Shown piece by piece: positions 15,640 to 24,825 of a stretch of DNA of 64,000 nucleotides. How positions within the stretch are numbered: position 1 is the stretch's first letter; each line of letters starts with the position of its first letter. The notes under the pieces were generated by a model that was not told the origin of the DNA, searched no databases, and worked only from the letters and a program-made list of their open reading frames with translations. Origin of the DNA: Cognatiyoonia sp965661665 (GTDB lineage: Bacteria > Pseudomonadota > Alphaproteobacteria > Rhodobacterales > Rhodobacteraceae); NCBI RefSeq assembly GCF_965661665.1, contig NZ_CBFIEO010000005.1, forward strand, positions 81,192-145,191. The letters run 5' to 3'. Position numbers and translations under genes: made by a program.

Positions 15640-18483
15640 ATGACGCCGAATTTCGCACTGTCGCTGTCGTTTGAAGGCATACGCCTGCTGCACCGGGTTC
15701 CGGGCGGCTGGCATGTGATCGGCGAAGTGGCACCAGATGCGGACGATTTGGCCGGCGGTCTTACGGATTTGCGCCAAAAGGCAATGGCGTTGGAACCAGG
15801 TCCAGTCCACACCAAACTGATCATTCCAGCCGATCAGATCAGATTCATCACCATCGACACCGCGCAAACCTTGGAAGAAGATATAACCGCCGCGCTAGAT
15901 GGCGCGACGCCCTATGCGGTCGATGAGTTGGAGATTGATTTTGACCGCACCGGCGGGCGCACCTACATCGCCGCCGTCGCGAAAGAGACGCTTGAAGAGG
16001 CTGAAGCCTTCGCGATTGAGCATAAGTTTGAGCCAGTGGCGTTTATCGCGGAGCCGGAACCCCTCACCTTCCGACGAGAAATTTTCTTTGGCTCAACCGA
16101 CACAGCCACAAAGAACGGGCTGGCGGAAAAGATCGGCCGCGAAAATGAACTCATGGCGATTGTGGGCAGCGCAACCCTGCCGGAGCCGGACGTCGTCGAG
16201 GACGACGCACCTGTTATCGCAGAAGATGAACCCCTCGCCCCATTTGTCTTTGCCTCCGCCCATCGGAAACCAGCACCAGACACCATCGCCGAAACCGAGG
16301 ACAGTGAAGCGCTCGATGCAGTCGCCGAGGATGACGCATCCATCGAAGACAATATCGTCGAAGATGAGGCGGAAGCGATCGAAGCCGCGGATGAAGCAGA
16401 GCCAGTTGACGACGATGAGCTTGCCCCGGACGAGAATGACACGCCTCCCCCCGTCTTCGGCACCCGCCGTGAACCTAGCATCACGCCGCCCAGTGCTGCA
16501 CCCGCAGTTGGCGCCGCTATGGCGACAAGCGCCCCGCCATCAAAACCCATCGTCTTGCAGCCAGAGCTAATCGAGTCAGACGCTAGCGTCTCAACAGCGG
16601 ATCAGAGACAGGGCAAACGCAGTAAGAAAGAAGCCGAACAGCTCACCGTTTATGGCGCGCGCGGCCGCGATAAAGTAGGCGGCAAGCCACGCTTCCTCGG
16701 CCTGATGCTGATGGGTGCGCTGGTCGTGTTCCTGTTCCTCGTCGCGATCTGGGCCAACACATTGGGTGAAGATGGCATCGCTGGATGGTTCGCCCCTCCT
16801 ATGATTATCGAACCCGAAACAATCACCCCGTTGGAAACCGACGTGGTCCTGACCGACCCACAGCCTGAAGCCACGCCAGAACCCGCAGCCGAGGTCGTTG
16901 TAGAAACCGCACCCGCCGATGTCGAAACGACGGAGGTAGAAACGGCAGCGTTCACAACGCCGACGCCAGAATTAGCGCCAGAAACGCCTGCCCTGCCTGT
17001 CCTCCGCCAGACCATCGGCCGCGTTCTGTCACCAGCAGAAGCAGATCGCATCTATGCCGCTACCGGCGTTTATCAACGCGCACCTCGCCTCCCACTGTTG
17101 CCAGAAGGTGGGTCGCTTGATGGGTTCATTCCAGCCAAGTCTGTGATTTCGCAAGGTCGTCTGGATCAGGTTTTGATACCGCCGTCAGAGGCGCTTCTGC
17201 CCGATCCGCTCTTCGCCACGCCGCGCAACCCGCCACCTGCAGGCGTTACATTCGCACGTGACCTGCGCGGCTTCATTTTGGCAACGCCAGAGGGGACGGT
17301 TACACCCGACGGCGCCATCGTTTTTGCCGGCGCACCTGACAAAATACCCCCCTTCCGCCCAGGGACAGAGGTGCCGGATGTCGTGATTGAACGCCCATTA
17401 ACGGGCGGCAACGCACCCTTGGTTCTGGTTGCGGGTCCGCCGCCCAAACTGCCACCGCTCCGCCCTGCTGGGCTGGCCCCACTGCCGGAAGCGCTCGCAG
17501 ATGCGGCAGGCGACAACAATTCGGTTCTGACCAGTACAGACGACCTTTTTGTTCTGGCCGGTGCCCCCCTGCGTAAACCGCCGCTGCGGCCGGATGATTT
17601 CGCGTCGCGACTGCCGGAGCCAGAACCAGAAGTAGTGGAAGTCCCCGAAGTCGTTATCGCTGACGAGACGCCAACGTTCCCCACAGAGCCGGACCTTCCA
17701 AACGAGCCTGATCTGCCGACCGACCTCGCGCAAACAGGCGATCTAGCTGAGACGGCTGCACTTGAGCTTGCCGCTGTCGTTGTCAATCCAACTGATCGCA
17801 TCAGCTCATCGGGCGCAGCACTTGCCAACTTCCGGCCCAGCGTGCGCCCTGCGGTCTTGGCACCGCAAAGCGGTGGCTTGCTCGATCTCGCGAACCCTAC
17901 ACTCGCTGGCTACCGCCCTGCCCTGCGCCCCGCACAACCGCTCAGCCTCTTGGCAATCGCTGATCCTGAGCTTGCTGGCTTCCGCCCCAACGTCCGGCCC
18001 GCTGGCCTCGTCAACGTTCCGACGCCCGCCGACAATGACATCACATCAGTCCTTGCCGCCATCTCCGATGCCGCACCATCGTCGCCCTTCGTAACACCCA
18101 CATCGCTCGCTGTAGTCAATTCCGAACGCCCCAACACACGCCCCCGCAACTTCGCTCAAATTGTCGCGCGGGCGGATAGAACAGCACCGCAAGCAACACG
18201 CGCATCAGCGGCTGCACCAGCGGTCATCAGGGGGCCAACACCCGGCGGCGTGGCTCGCGCCGCGACCATCGACAACGCAATCCGCTTGCGAGACATCAAC
18301 CTAATTGGTGTTTATGGGCGCGCGTCCAACCGGTATGCCCTCGTACGTTTGTCGAACGGGCGTTATCTGCGGGTCAGCCCCGGCGACCCGTTGGATGGTG
18401 GCAGCGTCACCGCGATCGGCGAATCCGCGTTGAACTACGTCAAACGCGGCCGCACCTATACGTTGGAAATCCCGTCAGACTGA
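15640..18483 (+). CDS. Large one-pass membrane protein with GspL/PilM-like head and PilP/GspC-like tail
   Basis: A 947-residue protein. Residues 1 to about 145 resemble the cytoplasmic actin-like domain of GspL/PilM (DITAALDGATPYAVDELEID, VAAVAKETLEEAEAFAIEH pattern). Residues 185-275 are strongly acidic. One membrane helix lies near 354-372 (LGLMLMGALVVFLFLVAIW), after a basic patch, so the N terminus is cytoplasmic. A long proline-rich region follows with repeated xPPxRP and LAxxRPxxRPA units (about 560-650 and 728-840). The last 65 residues (INLIGVYGRASNRYALVRLS to VKRGRTYTLEIPSD) look like the PilP/GspC periplasmic homology domain. This suggests an inner-membrane to periplasm connector, perhaps for a pilus- or secretion-like machine, but no such genes are nearby. 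Homologues in this group are sometimes mislabelled translation initiation factor 2. Confidence 0.7.
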   Translation: MTPNFALSLSFEGIRLLHRVPGGWHVIGEVAPDADDLAGGLTDLRQKAMALEPGPVHTKLIIPADQIRFITIDTAQTLEEDITAALDGATPYAVDELEIDFDRTGGRTYIAAVAKETLEEAEAFAIEHKFEPVAFIAEPEPLTFRREIFFGSTDTATKNGLAEKIGRENELMAIVGSATLPEPDVVEDDAPVIAEDEPLAPFVFASAHRKPAPDTIAETEDSEALDAVAEDDASIEDNIVEDEAEAIEAADEAEPVDDDELAPDENDTPPPVFGTRREPSITPPSAAPAVGAAMATSAPPSKPIVLQPELIESDASVSTADQRQGKRSKKEAEQLTVYGARGRDKVGGKPRFLGLMLMGALVVFLFLVAIWANTLGEDGIAGWFAPPMIIEPETITPLETDVVLTDPQPEATPEPAAEVVVETAPADVETTEVETAAFTTPTPELAPETPALPVLRQTIGRVLSPAEADRIYAATGVYQRAPRLPLLPEGGSLDGFIPAKSVISQGRLDQVLIPPSEALLPDPLFATPRNPPPAGVTFARDLRGFILATPEGTVTPDGAIVFAGAPDKIPPFRPGTEVPDVVIERPLTGGNAPLVLVAGPPPKLPPLRPAGLAPLPEALADAAGDNNSVLTSTDDLFVLAGAPLRKPPLRPDDFASRLPEPEPEVVEVPEVVIADETPTFPTEPDLPNEPDLPTDLAQTGDLAETAALELAAVVVNPTDRISSSGAALANFRPSVRPAVLAPQSGGLLDLANPTLAGYRPALRPAQPLSLLAIADPELAGFRPNVRPAGLVNVPTPADNDITSVLAAISDAAPSSPFVTPTSLAVVNSERPNTRPRNFAQIVARADRTAPQATRASAAAPAVIRGPTPGGVARAATIDNAIRLRDINLIGVYGRASNRYALVRLSNGRYLRVSPGDPLDGGSVTAIGESALNYVKRGRTYTLEIPSD

Positions 18484-19500
18484 TCAGCCGTCCGCAACAC
18501 CCGCCTCGGCGAATGTCGCCATACCCGAATGACAGGCGACTGCGCCCTTCAGCACACCCAATGCCAAGGCCGCGCCTGACCCTTCGCCCAACCGCAAACC
18601 AAGGCTCAACAAAGGCTCTTTCCCAAGGCTCTTGAGCAACCGCTCATGCGAACCTTCGGCGCTCAAGTGACCCGCGACAACGTGATCGAGCGCGCCAGCT
18701 TCTGCGACCTGCAGCGCAGCCGCAGCCGCCGAACAAATGAAGCCATCGAGGATGACAGGAATGCCCTTGGCCCGTGCCGACGCAATCGCACCGGCCATTG
18801 CCGCCAACTCGCGCCCGCCAAGGCACCGCAGCGCTTCGAGCGGGTCTTTGATCGCATCCGCATGAAGCGCCAAGCCCTTGTTTACAACCTCGGTCTTTCG
18901 CGCCAAACCAGCATCATCCACTCCCGTCCCACGACCCGTCCAGTCAGCAGCGTCGCCACCCAAAACTGCCGCAGCAACAGCCGCAGCTACAGTTGTGTTG
19001 CCGATGCCCATCTCGCCCGCCACCAGCACATCCGCGTCAGGATCAACGGCGTTCCACCCTGTCGCCAGAGCAGCCACAACCTCATCTTCGGTCATTGCCG
19101 GCGTTTGCGTGAAATCAGCGGTCGGCGTGTCAAGGTCGAGCGCGTGGACATCCATTTTCGCGCCAAACGCTTTTGACAGCTGGTTGATTGCCGCACCGCC
19201 ATGCTCAAAATTCGCCACCATCTGAACGGTCACTTCTGGCGGGAACGCGGATACGCCCTGCGCGCAAACCCCGTGGTTGCCCGCAAAAACAATGACCTGA
19301 GGCCGCTCTACCGATGGTGTCGCACTGCCACGCCATCCCGCATACCAGATTGCCAAATCCTCAAGCCGACCCAGCGCGCCTGGCGGCTTGGTCAATTGCC
19401 CATTCCGCTCCTCCGCAGCGGCCTTGGCCGCTGTGTTGTGGTTAGGGGCTTTGGCCAAGATGTTCCTAAACTCTGCCAAAGTGGAAAACGGTGCGCACAT
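18484..19500 (-). CDS. cobT: Nicotinate-nucleotide--dimethylbenzimidazole phosphoribosyltransferase
   Basis: The 338-residue product has the family landmarks: LTKPPGALGRLEDLAIWYAG near the start, VIVFAGNHGVCAQGVSAFP, the LVAGEMGIGNTTVAAAV segment near 170, and the glutamate-containing SLGLRLGEGSGAALAL near residue 305, where the catalytic Glu lies. It attaches ribose phosphate to the lower ligand base of cobalamin. cobS is divergent 50 bases away, giving a compact lower-ligand assembly pair. Confidence 0.95.
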   Translation of the reverse strand: MCAPFSTLAEFRNILAKAPNHNTAAKAAAEERNGQLTKPPGALGRLEDLAIWYAGWRGSATPSVERPQVIVFAGNHGVCAQGVSAFPPEVTVQMVANFEHGGAAINQLSKAFGAKMDVHALDLDTPTADFTQTPAMTEDEVVAALATGWNAVDPDADVLVAGEMGIGNTTVAAAVAAAVLGGDAADWTGRGTGVDDAGLARKTEVVNKGLALHADAIKDPLEALRCLGGRELAAMAGAIASARAKGIPVILDGFICSAAAAALQVAEAGALDHVVAGHLSAEGSHERLLKSLGKEPLLSLGLRLGEGSGAALALGVLKGAVACHSGMATFAEAGVADG

Positions 19501-19550
19501 CGTGACCTCATTGCGTTATCAATGTGAGTTGTCTAACGATCTTTGGTGGA

Positions 19551-20351
19551 ATGAAAAGCGCATTACGAGGCGGGTTTTTGCAAAATCACGACATAAAGCC
19601 CAACGTCATTTGGCATGATTATGCGGCAGCCCTCGGGTTGCTGACGCGCCTGCGTATTCCGGTCGACAGAGACCGCGCGATGGCACGCGGTTCCGGCTCT
19701 GCTTGGGCCTATCCATTGGTGGGATTGGTGGTCGCTTTGATCGTGTTGCTGACCGCATCTGCAGCCTTGTGGATCGGATTGGATGCGTCCATCGCGGCGG
19801 GACTCTGCCTTCTCGTGTCCATCGTGATCACAGGTGCGATGCACGAAGACGGCTTGGCCGACAGTGCCGACGGGCTCTGGGGCGGTTGGACGGTCGAGCG
19901 TCGGCTGGAGATCATGAAAGACAGCCGGATCGGCACCTATGGAGTGCTGGCTTTGGGTCTGTCCCTACTCCTGCGCTACGCGGCGACTCTTGGATTGATC
20001 CATGCGGGCGTCCTTTGGCAAGGCATCCTGATCGCAGCCATCGGCAGCCGCGCCGTCATGCTTACGCTCATGGGATCGTTGGAGAACGCGCGAAAAGATG
20101 GCCTCAGCCGTTCCGTTGGGCGTCCTGCGACGGCAACAATGATTTCAGGCGTTGCGTTAGGCACGGCCTGTATCGGCATCATCGGTGGTTGGTATGTGCT
20201 GAACTTCGCGCTTGTCGCAGCGATTGCAAGCCTGACCTGTGCTGCCATCGCGAAACGGAAGATCGGCGGGCAAACGGGGGATATCCTCGGCGCGTCGCAA
20301 CAAGTGTCCGAGATCGCCCTTCTCGCGACAGCCTTGGCGGTTTTGGCCTAG
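19551..20351 (+). CDS. cobS: Adenosylcobinamide-GDP ribazoletransferase (cobalamin synthase)
   Basis: A 266-residue integral membrane protein with the CobS motif MHEDGLADSADGLWGGWTVE near residue 95 and the following KDSRIGTYGVLAL. The ATG at 19551 has a GGTGGA ribosome site; an in-frame GTG at 19524 is the alternative. Six to seven hydrophobic helices are visible. CobS joins adenosylcobinamide-GDP to alpha-ribazole, the last step of cobalamin assembly in the inner membrane. Divergent from cobT. Confidence 0.94.
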   Translation: MKSALRGGFLQNHDIKPNVIWHDYAAALGLLTRLRIPVDRDRAMARGSGSAWAYPLVGLVVALIVLLTASAALWIGLDASIAAGLCLLVSIVITGAMHEDGLADSADGLWGGWTVERRLEIMKDSRIGTYGVLALGLSLLLRYAATLGLIHAGVLWQGILIAAIGSRAVMLTLMGSLENARKDGLSRSVGRPATATMISGVALGTACIGIIGGWYVLNFALVAAIASLTCAAIAKRKIGGQTGDILGASQQVSEIALLATALAVLA

Positions 20352-21046
20352 CAGGCCATCACAGCAGCAAAGGCCGTGCGGCCGGTATCAGTCCTGATCA
20401 CTCGGGTCGAGAAATCCCCGTCATAGGTCACGGCCAACAACTCCGACCAGTCAGCACTCGCAACGATCATCTCAGGCCCCTGCCCGCAGAAGCAGATGCC
20501 GCCTGCGATGTCCGGTTCCCCAATGCGGTGGTTCGTAACGCCAGCAATGGAATCAACCAACTCCAAGCCATCACCTTCGACCCGCACGACGCGAATGGTC
20601 TTCGCCAAATATGCGCGATCGACATAGGCAATCTCAACCACGCCATCACCATCCGGATCAGCCGCGCCCATGATCGCCAGCCAGCGGAACTGCTGCCCAA
20701 TCGGCGTGCCCTCTACAATCAGCTTAATCGCTCCGCCGTCTTCGATCTCATCCCAAATGCGGATCGCGGCGCCTGCGTCGAAATAAGAAAACAAAGTCAA
20801 AACCTCATTCGACCCGTCCCCATCAAGGTCAATGAGCCATGGCGGTATGTGCTCATAAACGCCACCAACTGCATCGGTTGCAAGGGTGGTCCCGTCGCTT
20901 AATTCTAATTGTAAACGTGCATATTCACCGCCCGGAACAACGTTGTGACCATATTAGGAGGTTGGATATTGAAAAGTCGCCGATACGATCTCGGCCTGCG
21001 CAGCACCTGCAAAAAGCGCTGCCGCCAGACCAACCGTTTTGATCAA
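20348..21046 (-). pseudogene. Secreted VCBS/FG-GAP-like protein with one ochre codon
   Basis: The frame starts with a TTG that overlaps the ferredoxin stop codon (TTGA), giving a signal peptide (LIKTVGLAAALFAGAAQA) and EIVSATFQYPTS. A TAA at 20954-20956 then interrupts it, after which the same frame continues YGHNVVPGGEYARLQLELSD, WLIDLDGDGSNEVLTLFSYF, MGAADPDGDGVVEIAYVDRA and so on to 20348. The DxDGDG motifs are calcium-binding FG-GAP/VCBS loops. Apart from the one stop the gene looks complete at about 232 codons. A shorter form from an internal start would lack the signal peptide. Confidence 0.78.
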
Positions 21047-21366
21047 ATCTGACGCTCTGGCATTTGGACGCGCAAGCCGTCCAATTGATCTGTCACCTTG
21101 ATCTGGCATGTCAGACGAGACGTAGTCTCGTTGGGCTCAAACGCAAAGTCGAGCATGTCTTCTTCCATACCGTCTTTTGCAGGCAGCTTCTCCAACCAAG
21201 CCTCATCCACGTAAACGTGGCATGTCGAACAGGCACAGGCTCCACCACAATCCGCTTCGATCCCCGGAATGCCGTTATCACGCGCGCCTTCCATGACGGT
21301 CAGGCCGTTTGCGACGTCAACAACATGTTCTTTACCGCCGAATTCGACATAGGTGATTTTTGCCAT
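21043..21366 (-). CDS. Adrenodoxin-type [2Fe-2S] ferredoxin
   Basis: The 107-residue product has the cluster motif of vertebrate/bacterial ISC-type ferredoxins, CGGACACSTCHVYVD (C-x5-C-x2-C) with the fourth cysteine in SRLTCQIKV. ADCGGAC and the acidic patch EEDMLDFAFEPNETSRLTCQ match the adrenodoxin surface that docks redox partners. It could serve a cytochrome P450 or Fe-S assembly; no partner gene lies next to it. The broken FG-GAP gene overlaps its stop codon. Confidence 0.93.
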   Translation of the reverse strand: MAKITYVEFGGKEHVVDVANGLTVMEGARDNGIPGIEADCGGACACSTCHVYVDEAWLEKLPAKDGMEEDMLDFAFEPNETTSRLTCQIKVTDQLDGLRVQMPERQI

Positions 21367-21528
21367 ACCGCGTGTTCCTCTTAAGATTTCGCCTGCGTTC
21401 TGCGTAATTTAGGGCTGTCACTCCCGATCTGCCAGTGGCAAAAAGCGCGCCATCTGCAACGGATGCGACATTCACCGCTGAAATCCGATCAAATCTAATT
21501 TGATTGGCGCCAAACTGGCGTATCCCTA

Positions 21529-22041
21529 GCGCTATTAAGAAGTTGACCCCATATTGCTTGGCCTCTTGTGCGCGTGCAGTTAGATTGCGCCGCCTGAAGA
21601 TCCTGCGCCAGAGCCGATCCTTTTTGCATTCGGTGATATTGAGACGCGGGCAGACGGCCGCTGTTTCGCCACCGTCAGAGGACCAGATTGGTTTGAAACG
21701 GGATCAGACAGATTGAGGTGATCCCAGAGACACGGGCAGCCGACGGACGAGTCCTGAATCCTGCCATCTTCAACAACGAAGCCCAGCGCGTCCGCATCAC
21801 CAGCGACGATATTCAACAGTTTGAAACGGTGTGCCCGCCGACCTACACGCTCAACTTTGTCGCATCACTGCAAAGGACATTGCTGGCGCGCGGTGAATTC
21901 ACGGGCGCGATCACAGGGCTGATGGATGAGCCAACCAGCACTGCGATCCAGCTTTATCAGGAGCGGCGCGGCCTCAACAGCTCAATCCTTGCACTCCAGA
22001 CGGCGCAAATACTCGGATTGATCGGCGTTGCCAACGAATAA
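21529..22041 (+). pseudogene. Peptidoglycan-binding lipoprotein, multiply broken
   Basis: The 3' part (21718-22041) encodes a PG_binding_1 domain: YTLNFVASLQRTLLARGEFT, GLMDEPTSTAIQLYQERRG and LALQTAQILGLIGVANE. Upstream, in a frame shifted by one base, are DGRCFATVRGPDWFETGSD and a lipobox-like ILLGLLCACS, which together look like the missing front of the same lipoprotein. That frame also has a TAG at 21581-21583 and no good start codon. So at least one nonsense codon and one frameshift have hit the gene. A GTG at 21718 could still make the 107-residue C-terminal domain, but without an export signal. Confidence 0.65.
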
Positions 22042-22066
22042 GGGCGCACCCGCCAGTACGCCCTTA
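22039..22066. terminator. Hairpin between convergent genes
   Basis: TAAGGGCG at 22039-22046 pairs with CGCCCTTA at 22059-22066 across a 12-base loop, in the 45-base space before the htrA stop codon. There is no clean T-run on either strand, so terminator activity is uncertain. Confidence 0.4.
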
Positions 22067-22086
22067 AAATCTTCAATTTGCGGTGC

Positions 22087-23565
22087 TTACTCTACGAGGC
22101 TTAGTGCCACAAACCGCGGATCACCGCCGCGACGCACCAGCAGCAACAGCGATGTGCGCCCAGCGTCTGACGCCTCCATGATGCGGGTTTCGAAATCCTC
22201 GATGCTGATCACCTTCTGCTGACCGGCTTCTGTGATCACGTCCCCTTCGACAAGTCCTTTGGAGGCTGCCACTGAGTCTGGATCAATAGCAGTGATGACC
22301 AAACCGTCGTCAGAATTCAGGTTGTACTGATCTTTCAGATCATCGGTCACTGTCGACAAAGTCAGACCGAGGAATTGCGATGGCTCCGGCTCAACCTCTT
22401 CCGGCGCTGGAAAGGCGACAGCTTCAGCTGTCTCGCGGCGTCCCAGCACAACGGTCAGATCCTGAGATTCCCCATTGCGCAGAACGGTCACAGCCACTTC
22501 CTTGCCCACGGGTGAGTTGCCGACGATACGGACAAGCTCGCGGGTGTCTTCGATCTCCACACCGTCAAAGACAGTGATGACATCGCCAGATTCCATGCCA
22601 GCATCTTCCGCTGGTCCCGGTGGAACTTCTGTCACCAGTGCGCCATTGGCAGACAGCAAACCTTCGATCGCATCGATCATGTCGGGTGTGACGTCTTGAA
22701 TACGCACGCCCAACCAACCGCGACGGGTTTCGCCAAACTCACGTAGCTGATCGACCACGTTCGTTACTACGGCAGAGGACATCGCGAACCCAATGCCAAT
22801 CGAACCACCTGTTGGTGACAAGATCGCCGTGTTCACACCGATGACCTCACCATCCATGTTGAAGAGCGGGCCACCAGAATTACCACGGTTGATTGCCGCA
22901 TCGGTTTGAATGTAGTCATCATAAGTTCCGGACAACGCACGATCACGGGCTGAGACGATACCAGCAGAGACGGAGAATCCCTGCCCCAACGGATTGCCCA
23001 TCGCCATCACCCAATCACCCACGCGGGCGCCTTCGGCGTTGCTGTCGCCGAACTCGACAAAAGGCAGACCTTCAAGGTCGACTTTCAGCACGGCAATGTC
23101 TGTGTTTGGATCAGTGCCAACCAGTTCGGCAGGCACACCAGGTTCACCACCTGGAAAGAATTCGATCAGAATCTCATCCGCCCCTTCGATCACATGGTTG
23201 TTGGTGACGATGTAGCCATCTTCCGAAATGACGAAACCTGATCCCAAAGCCGAAGAACGTCGCTGGCGGTCGTTGTCGCCTTCGGGCTGAAGGTCATTAA
23301 AGAAATCCTCAAACGGGCTACCTTCAGGTACAACGCCTTGCGGCCCATTGCGGCCTGCAACGACGGTTGAGGTGGTGATGTTTACAACGCTCGGGCTCAC
23401 CTGCTCTGCCAGATCGGCGAATGTCCCCGGACGGTCTTGCGAAAATGCGGGCGTTGCTTGCGCCAGCATCATAGCAAGGACGAGCGCGGTTCCCGTAATC
23501 AACGCCATTAACGTGCGGCGCGGGGATACAGCTTTTTTTTGAACGAACAAGGCCTCTGATCTCAC
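22087..23565 (-). CDS. Periplasmic Do/HtrA serine protease-chaperone
   Basis: I start this 492-residue protein at the GTG (23565) because AAGGAG stands seven bases upstream; the longer frame has no such site. A long signal sequence (LMALITGTALVLAMMLAQAT) is followed by the trypsin-like domain with His in TNNHVIEGAD near residue 120, Asp in PNTDIAVLKVD near 155 and Ser in RGNSGGPLFN near 230. Two PDZ domains follow (GWLGVRIQDVTPDMIDAI; FLGLTLSTV...). It degrades or refolds damaged envelope proteins. The upstream hflK-hflC-DUF2065 genes run in the same direction, an arrangement typical of the group and suited to joint membrane quality control. Confidence 0.93.
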   Translation of the reverse strand: MRSEALFVQKKAVSPRRTLMALITGTALVLAMMLAQATPAFSQDRPGTFADLAEQVSPSVVNITTSTVVAGRNGPQGVVPEGSPFEDFFNDLQPEGDNDRQRRSSALGSGFVISEDGYIVTNNHVIEGADEILIEFFPGGEPGVPAELVGTDPNTDIAVLKVDLEGLPFVEFGDSNAEGARVGDWVMAMGNPLGQGFSVSAGIVSARDRALSGTYDDYIQTDAAINRGNSGGPLFNMDGEVIGVNTAILSPTGGSIGIGFAMSSAVVTNVVDQLREFGETRRGWLGVRIQDVTPDMIDAIEGLLSANGALVTEVPPGPAEDAGMESGDVITVFDGVEIEDTRELVRIVGNSPVGKEVAVTVLRNGESQDLTVVLGRRETAEAVAFPAPEEVEPEPSQFLGLTLSTVTDDLKDQYNLNSDDGLVITAIDPDSVAASKGLVEGDVITEAGQQKVISIEDFETRIMEASDAGRTSLLLLVRRGGDPRFVALSLVE

Positions 23566-23752
23566 GGCTCTCTCCTTAGTTCGAATGTGGTCTTGCCTGA
23601 CGGCTTTTTCTGAGTGTCTGATGAATAATGTAGGGCGCCAAGAGTTCAACGCAAACGTCTATCGCGCTGCTTCAAACAGACGTGATGTGAAGAACTGCGT
23701 AATTTCTTAGGAAAGTCTGCACAATGATTAGGGCTCCGACACGGGACCGCAC

Positions 23753-23950
23753 CTAGAGTCCGGCCGCGCGTGCACCCCAAAGCAACATCGCCCCGATCAC
23801 CATCGCCAGAAACCCCATCAGACGGCGCTGTTCCACGGGCAGTGATTTCAACGCCGTCAACAGGTCTTCGATAAGCGAAGGGGCCAATGCGTACACCAGC
23901 CCCTCAATCAACAGGACCAAACCGAGGCCCAGTAAGATGTATGCGATCAT
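23753..23950 (-). CDS. DUF2065 small membrane protein
   Basis: The 65-residue protein has two membrane helices, IAYILLGLGLVLLIEGLVYAL and LMGFLAMVIGAMLLWGARA, joined by an amphipathic linker. DUF2065 proteins are regularly encoded right after hflC, and here the start overlaps the hflC stop by four bases. The function is not established; co-translation with HflC suggests a partner in the HflKC-FtsH assembly. Confidence 0.9.
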   Translation of the reverse strand: MIAYILLGLGLVLLIEGLVYALAPSLIEDLLTALKSLPVEQRRLMGFLAMVIGAMLLWGARAAGL

Positions 23951-24825
23951 TCGGAGGCCGCGCCCGTATCAGACTTCAAGTAGTTGAAGAACTCGTTGTC
24001 TGGGCTCAGAACCATCGTCGAATTACCCGGCCGCAAGGAGCGTGCATAGGCGGTCATGGAGCGGTAGAATTCGAAAAATTCTGGATCCGCACCAAAGGCT
24101 TCTGCGAAAATACGGTTGCGTTCGGCATCCGCCTCACCCTGAATAATCTGGCTTTCGCGACGCGCTTCTGAGGTCAGTTCGACCACAGTCCGGTCCGCTT
24201 GCGCACGGATACGCTGCGCGGCTTCGTTACCGCGGGCAATCTCGTCCACCGCTTCACGGTTCCGTTCTGCCTTCATCCGCTCATAAGTCGCGTTCAAGTT
24301 GGCCGGCGGCAGGTCGGTGCGCTTCAAACGCACGTCGATGACCTGAAGGCCCAGCCCCTGCGCTTCTGCAATTGCGCCGTTTCTGATGCGCAGCATCAGT
24401 GCGGCACGGTCGATCGACAGGATGTCATTGGAGCTTACAGAACCCAGAACTTCCCGTGTTTCCGCACGCAGGATCGAATCCAGACGACGCGCAGCGGTCT
24501 CTTCACCACCACCACCGACAGCCTCACGGAAGCGAGTGATATCAGCGATCCGGTACCGAGCAAAGGCGTCAACGATCAAACGACGATCGTCAGAAGGCGT
24601 GACTTCGATCGGGTCGAGGTCGCGCGACAGAATACGATCGTCATAGCGCACCACATCCTGAATAAACGGGATCTTGAACCCAAGACCAGGCTCTTCCTGA
24701 ACCTTCACGATTTGACCAAACTGCAGCACGAGGGCTTTCTGCCGTTCATCCACGATGAAGAGCGATGATGCGATGCCCACCACAACAAGGAAAGCAACGA
24801 TAAGCAATGCGATTGAGCGGTTCAT
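23947..24825 (-). CDS. hflC: HflC, subunit of the FtsH-regulating SPFH complex
   Basis: The 292-residue product has one N-terminal membrane helix (SIALLIVAFLVVVGIASSLF), the SPFH/band-7 domain (VDERQKALVLQFGQIVKVQEE onward) and a helical coiled-coil part (MKAERNREAVDEIARGNEAAQRIRAQAD). HflC and HflK form a large periplasm-facing cage around FtsH and modulate proteolysis of membrane proteins. The start overlaps the hflK stop (TAATG) and the end overlaps the DUF2065 start (ATGA), so the three genes are translationally coupled. Confidence 0.96.
   Translation of the reverse strand: MNRSIALLIVAFLVVVGIASSLFIVDERQKALVLQFGQIVKVQEEPGLGFKIPFIQDVVRYDDRILSRDLDPIEVTPSDDRRLIVDAFARYRIADITRFREAVGGGGEETAARRLDSILRAETREVLGSVSSNDILSIDRAALMLRIRNGAIAEAQGLGLQVIDVRLKRTDLPPANLNATYERMKAERNREAVDEIARGNEAAQRIRAQADRTVVELTSEARRESQIIQGEADAERNRIFAEAFGADPEFFEFYRSMTAYARSLRPGNSTMVLSPDNEFFNYLKSDTGAASE

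Noticed and set aside
19703..20902. 399-codon open frame overlapping cobS and the broken FG-GAP gene
   Set aside because: cobS has clear motifs in another frame on the same DNA; this product is Arg/His-rich and featureless.
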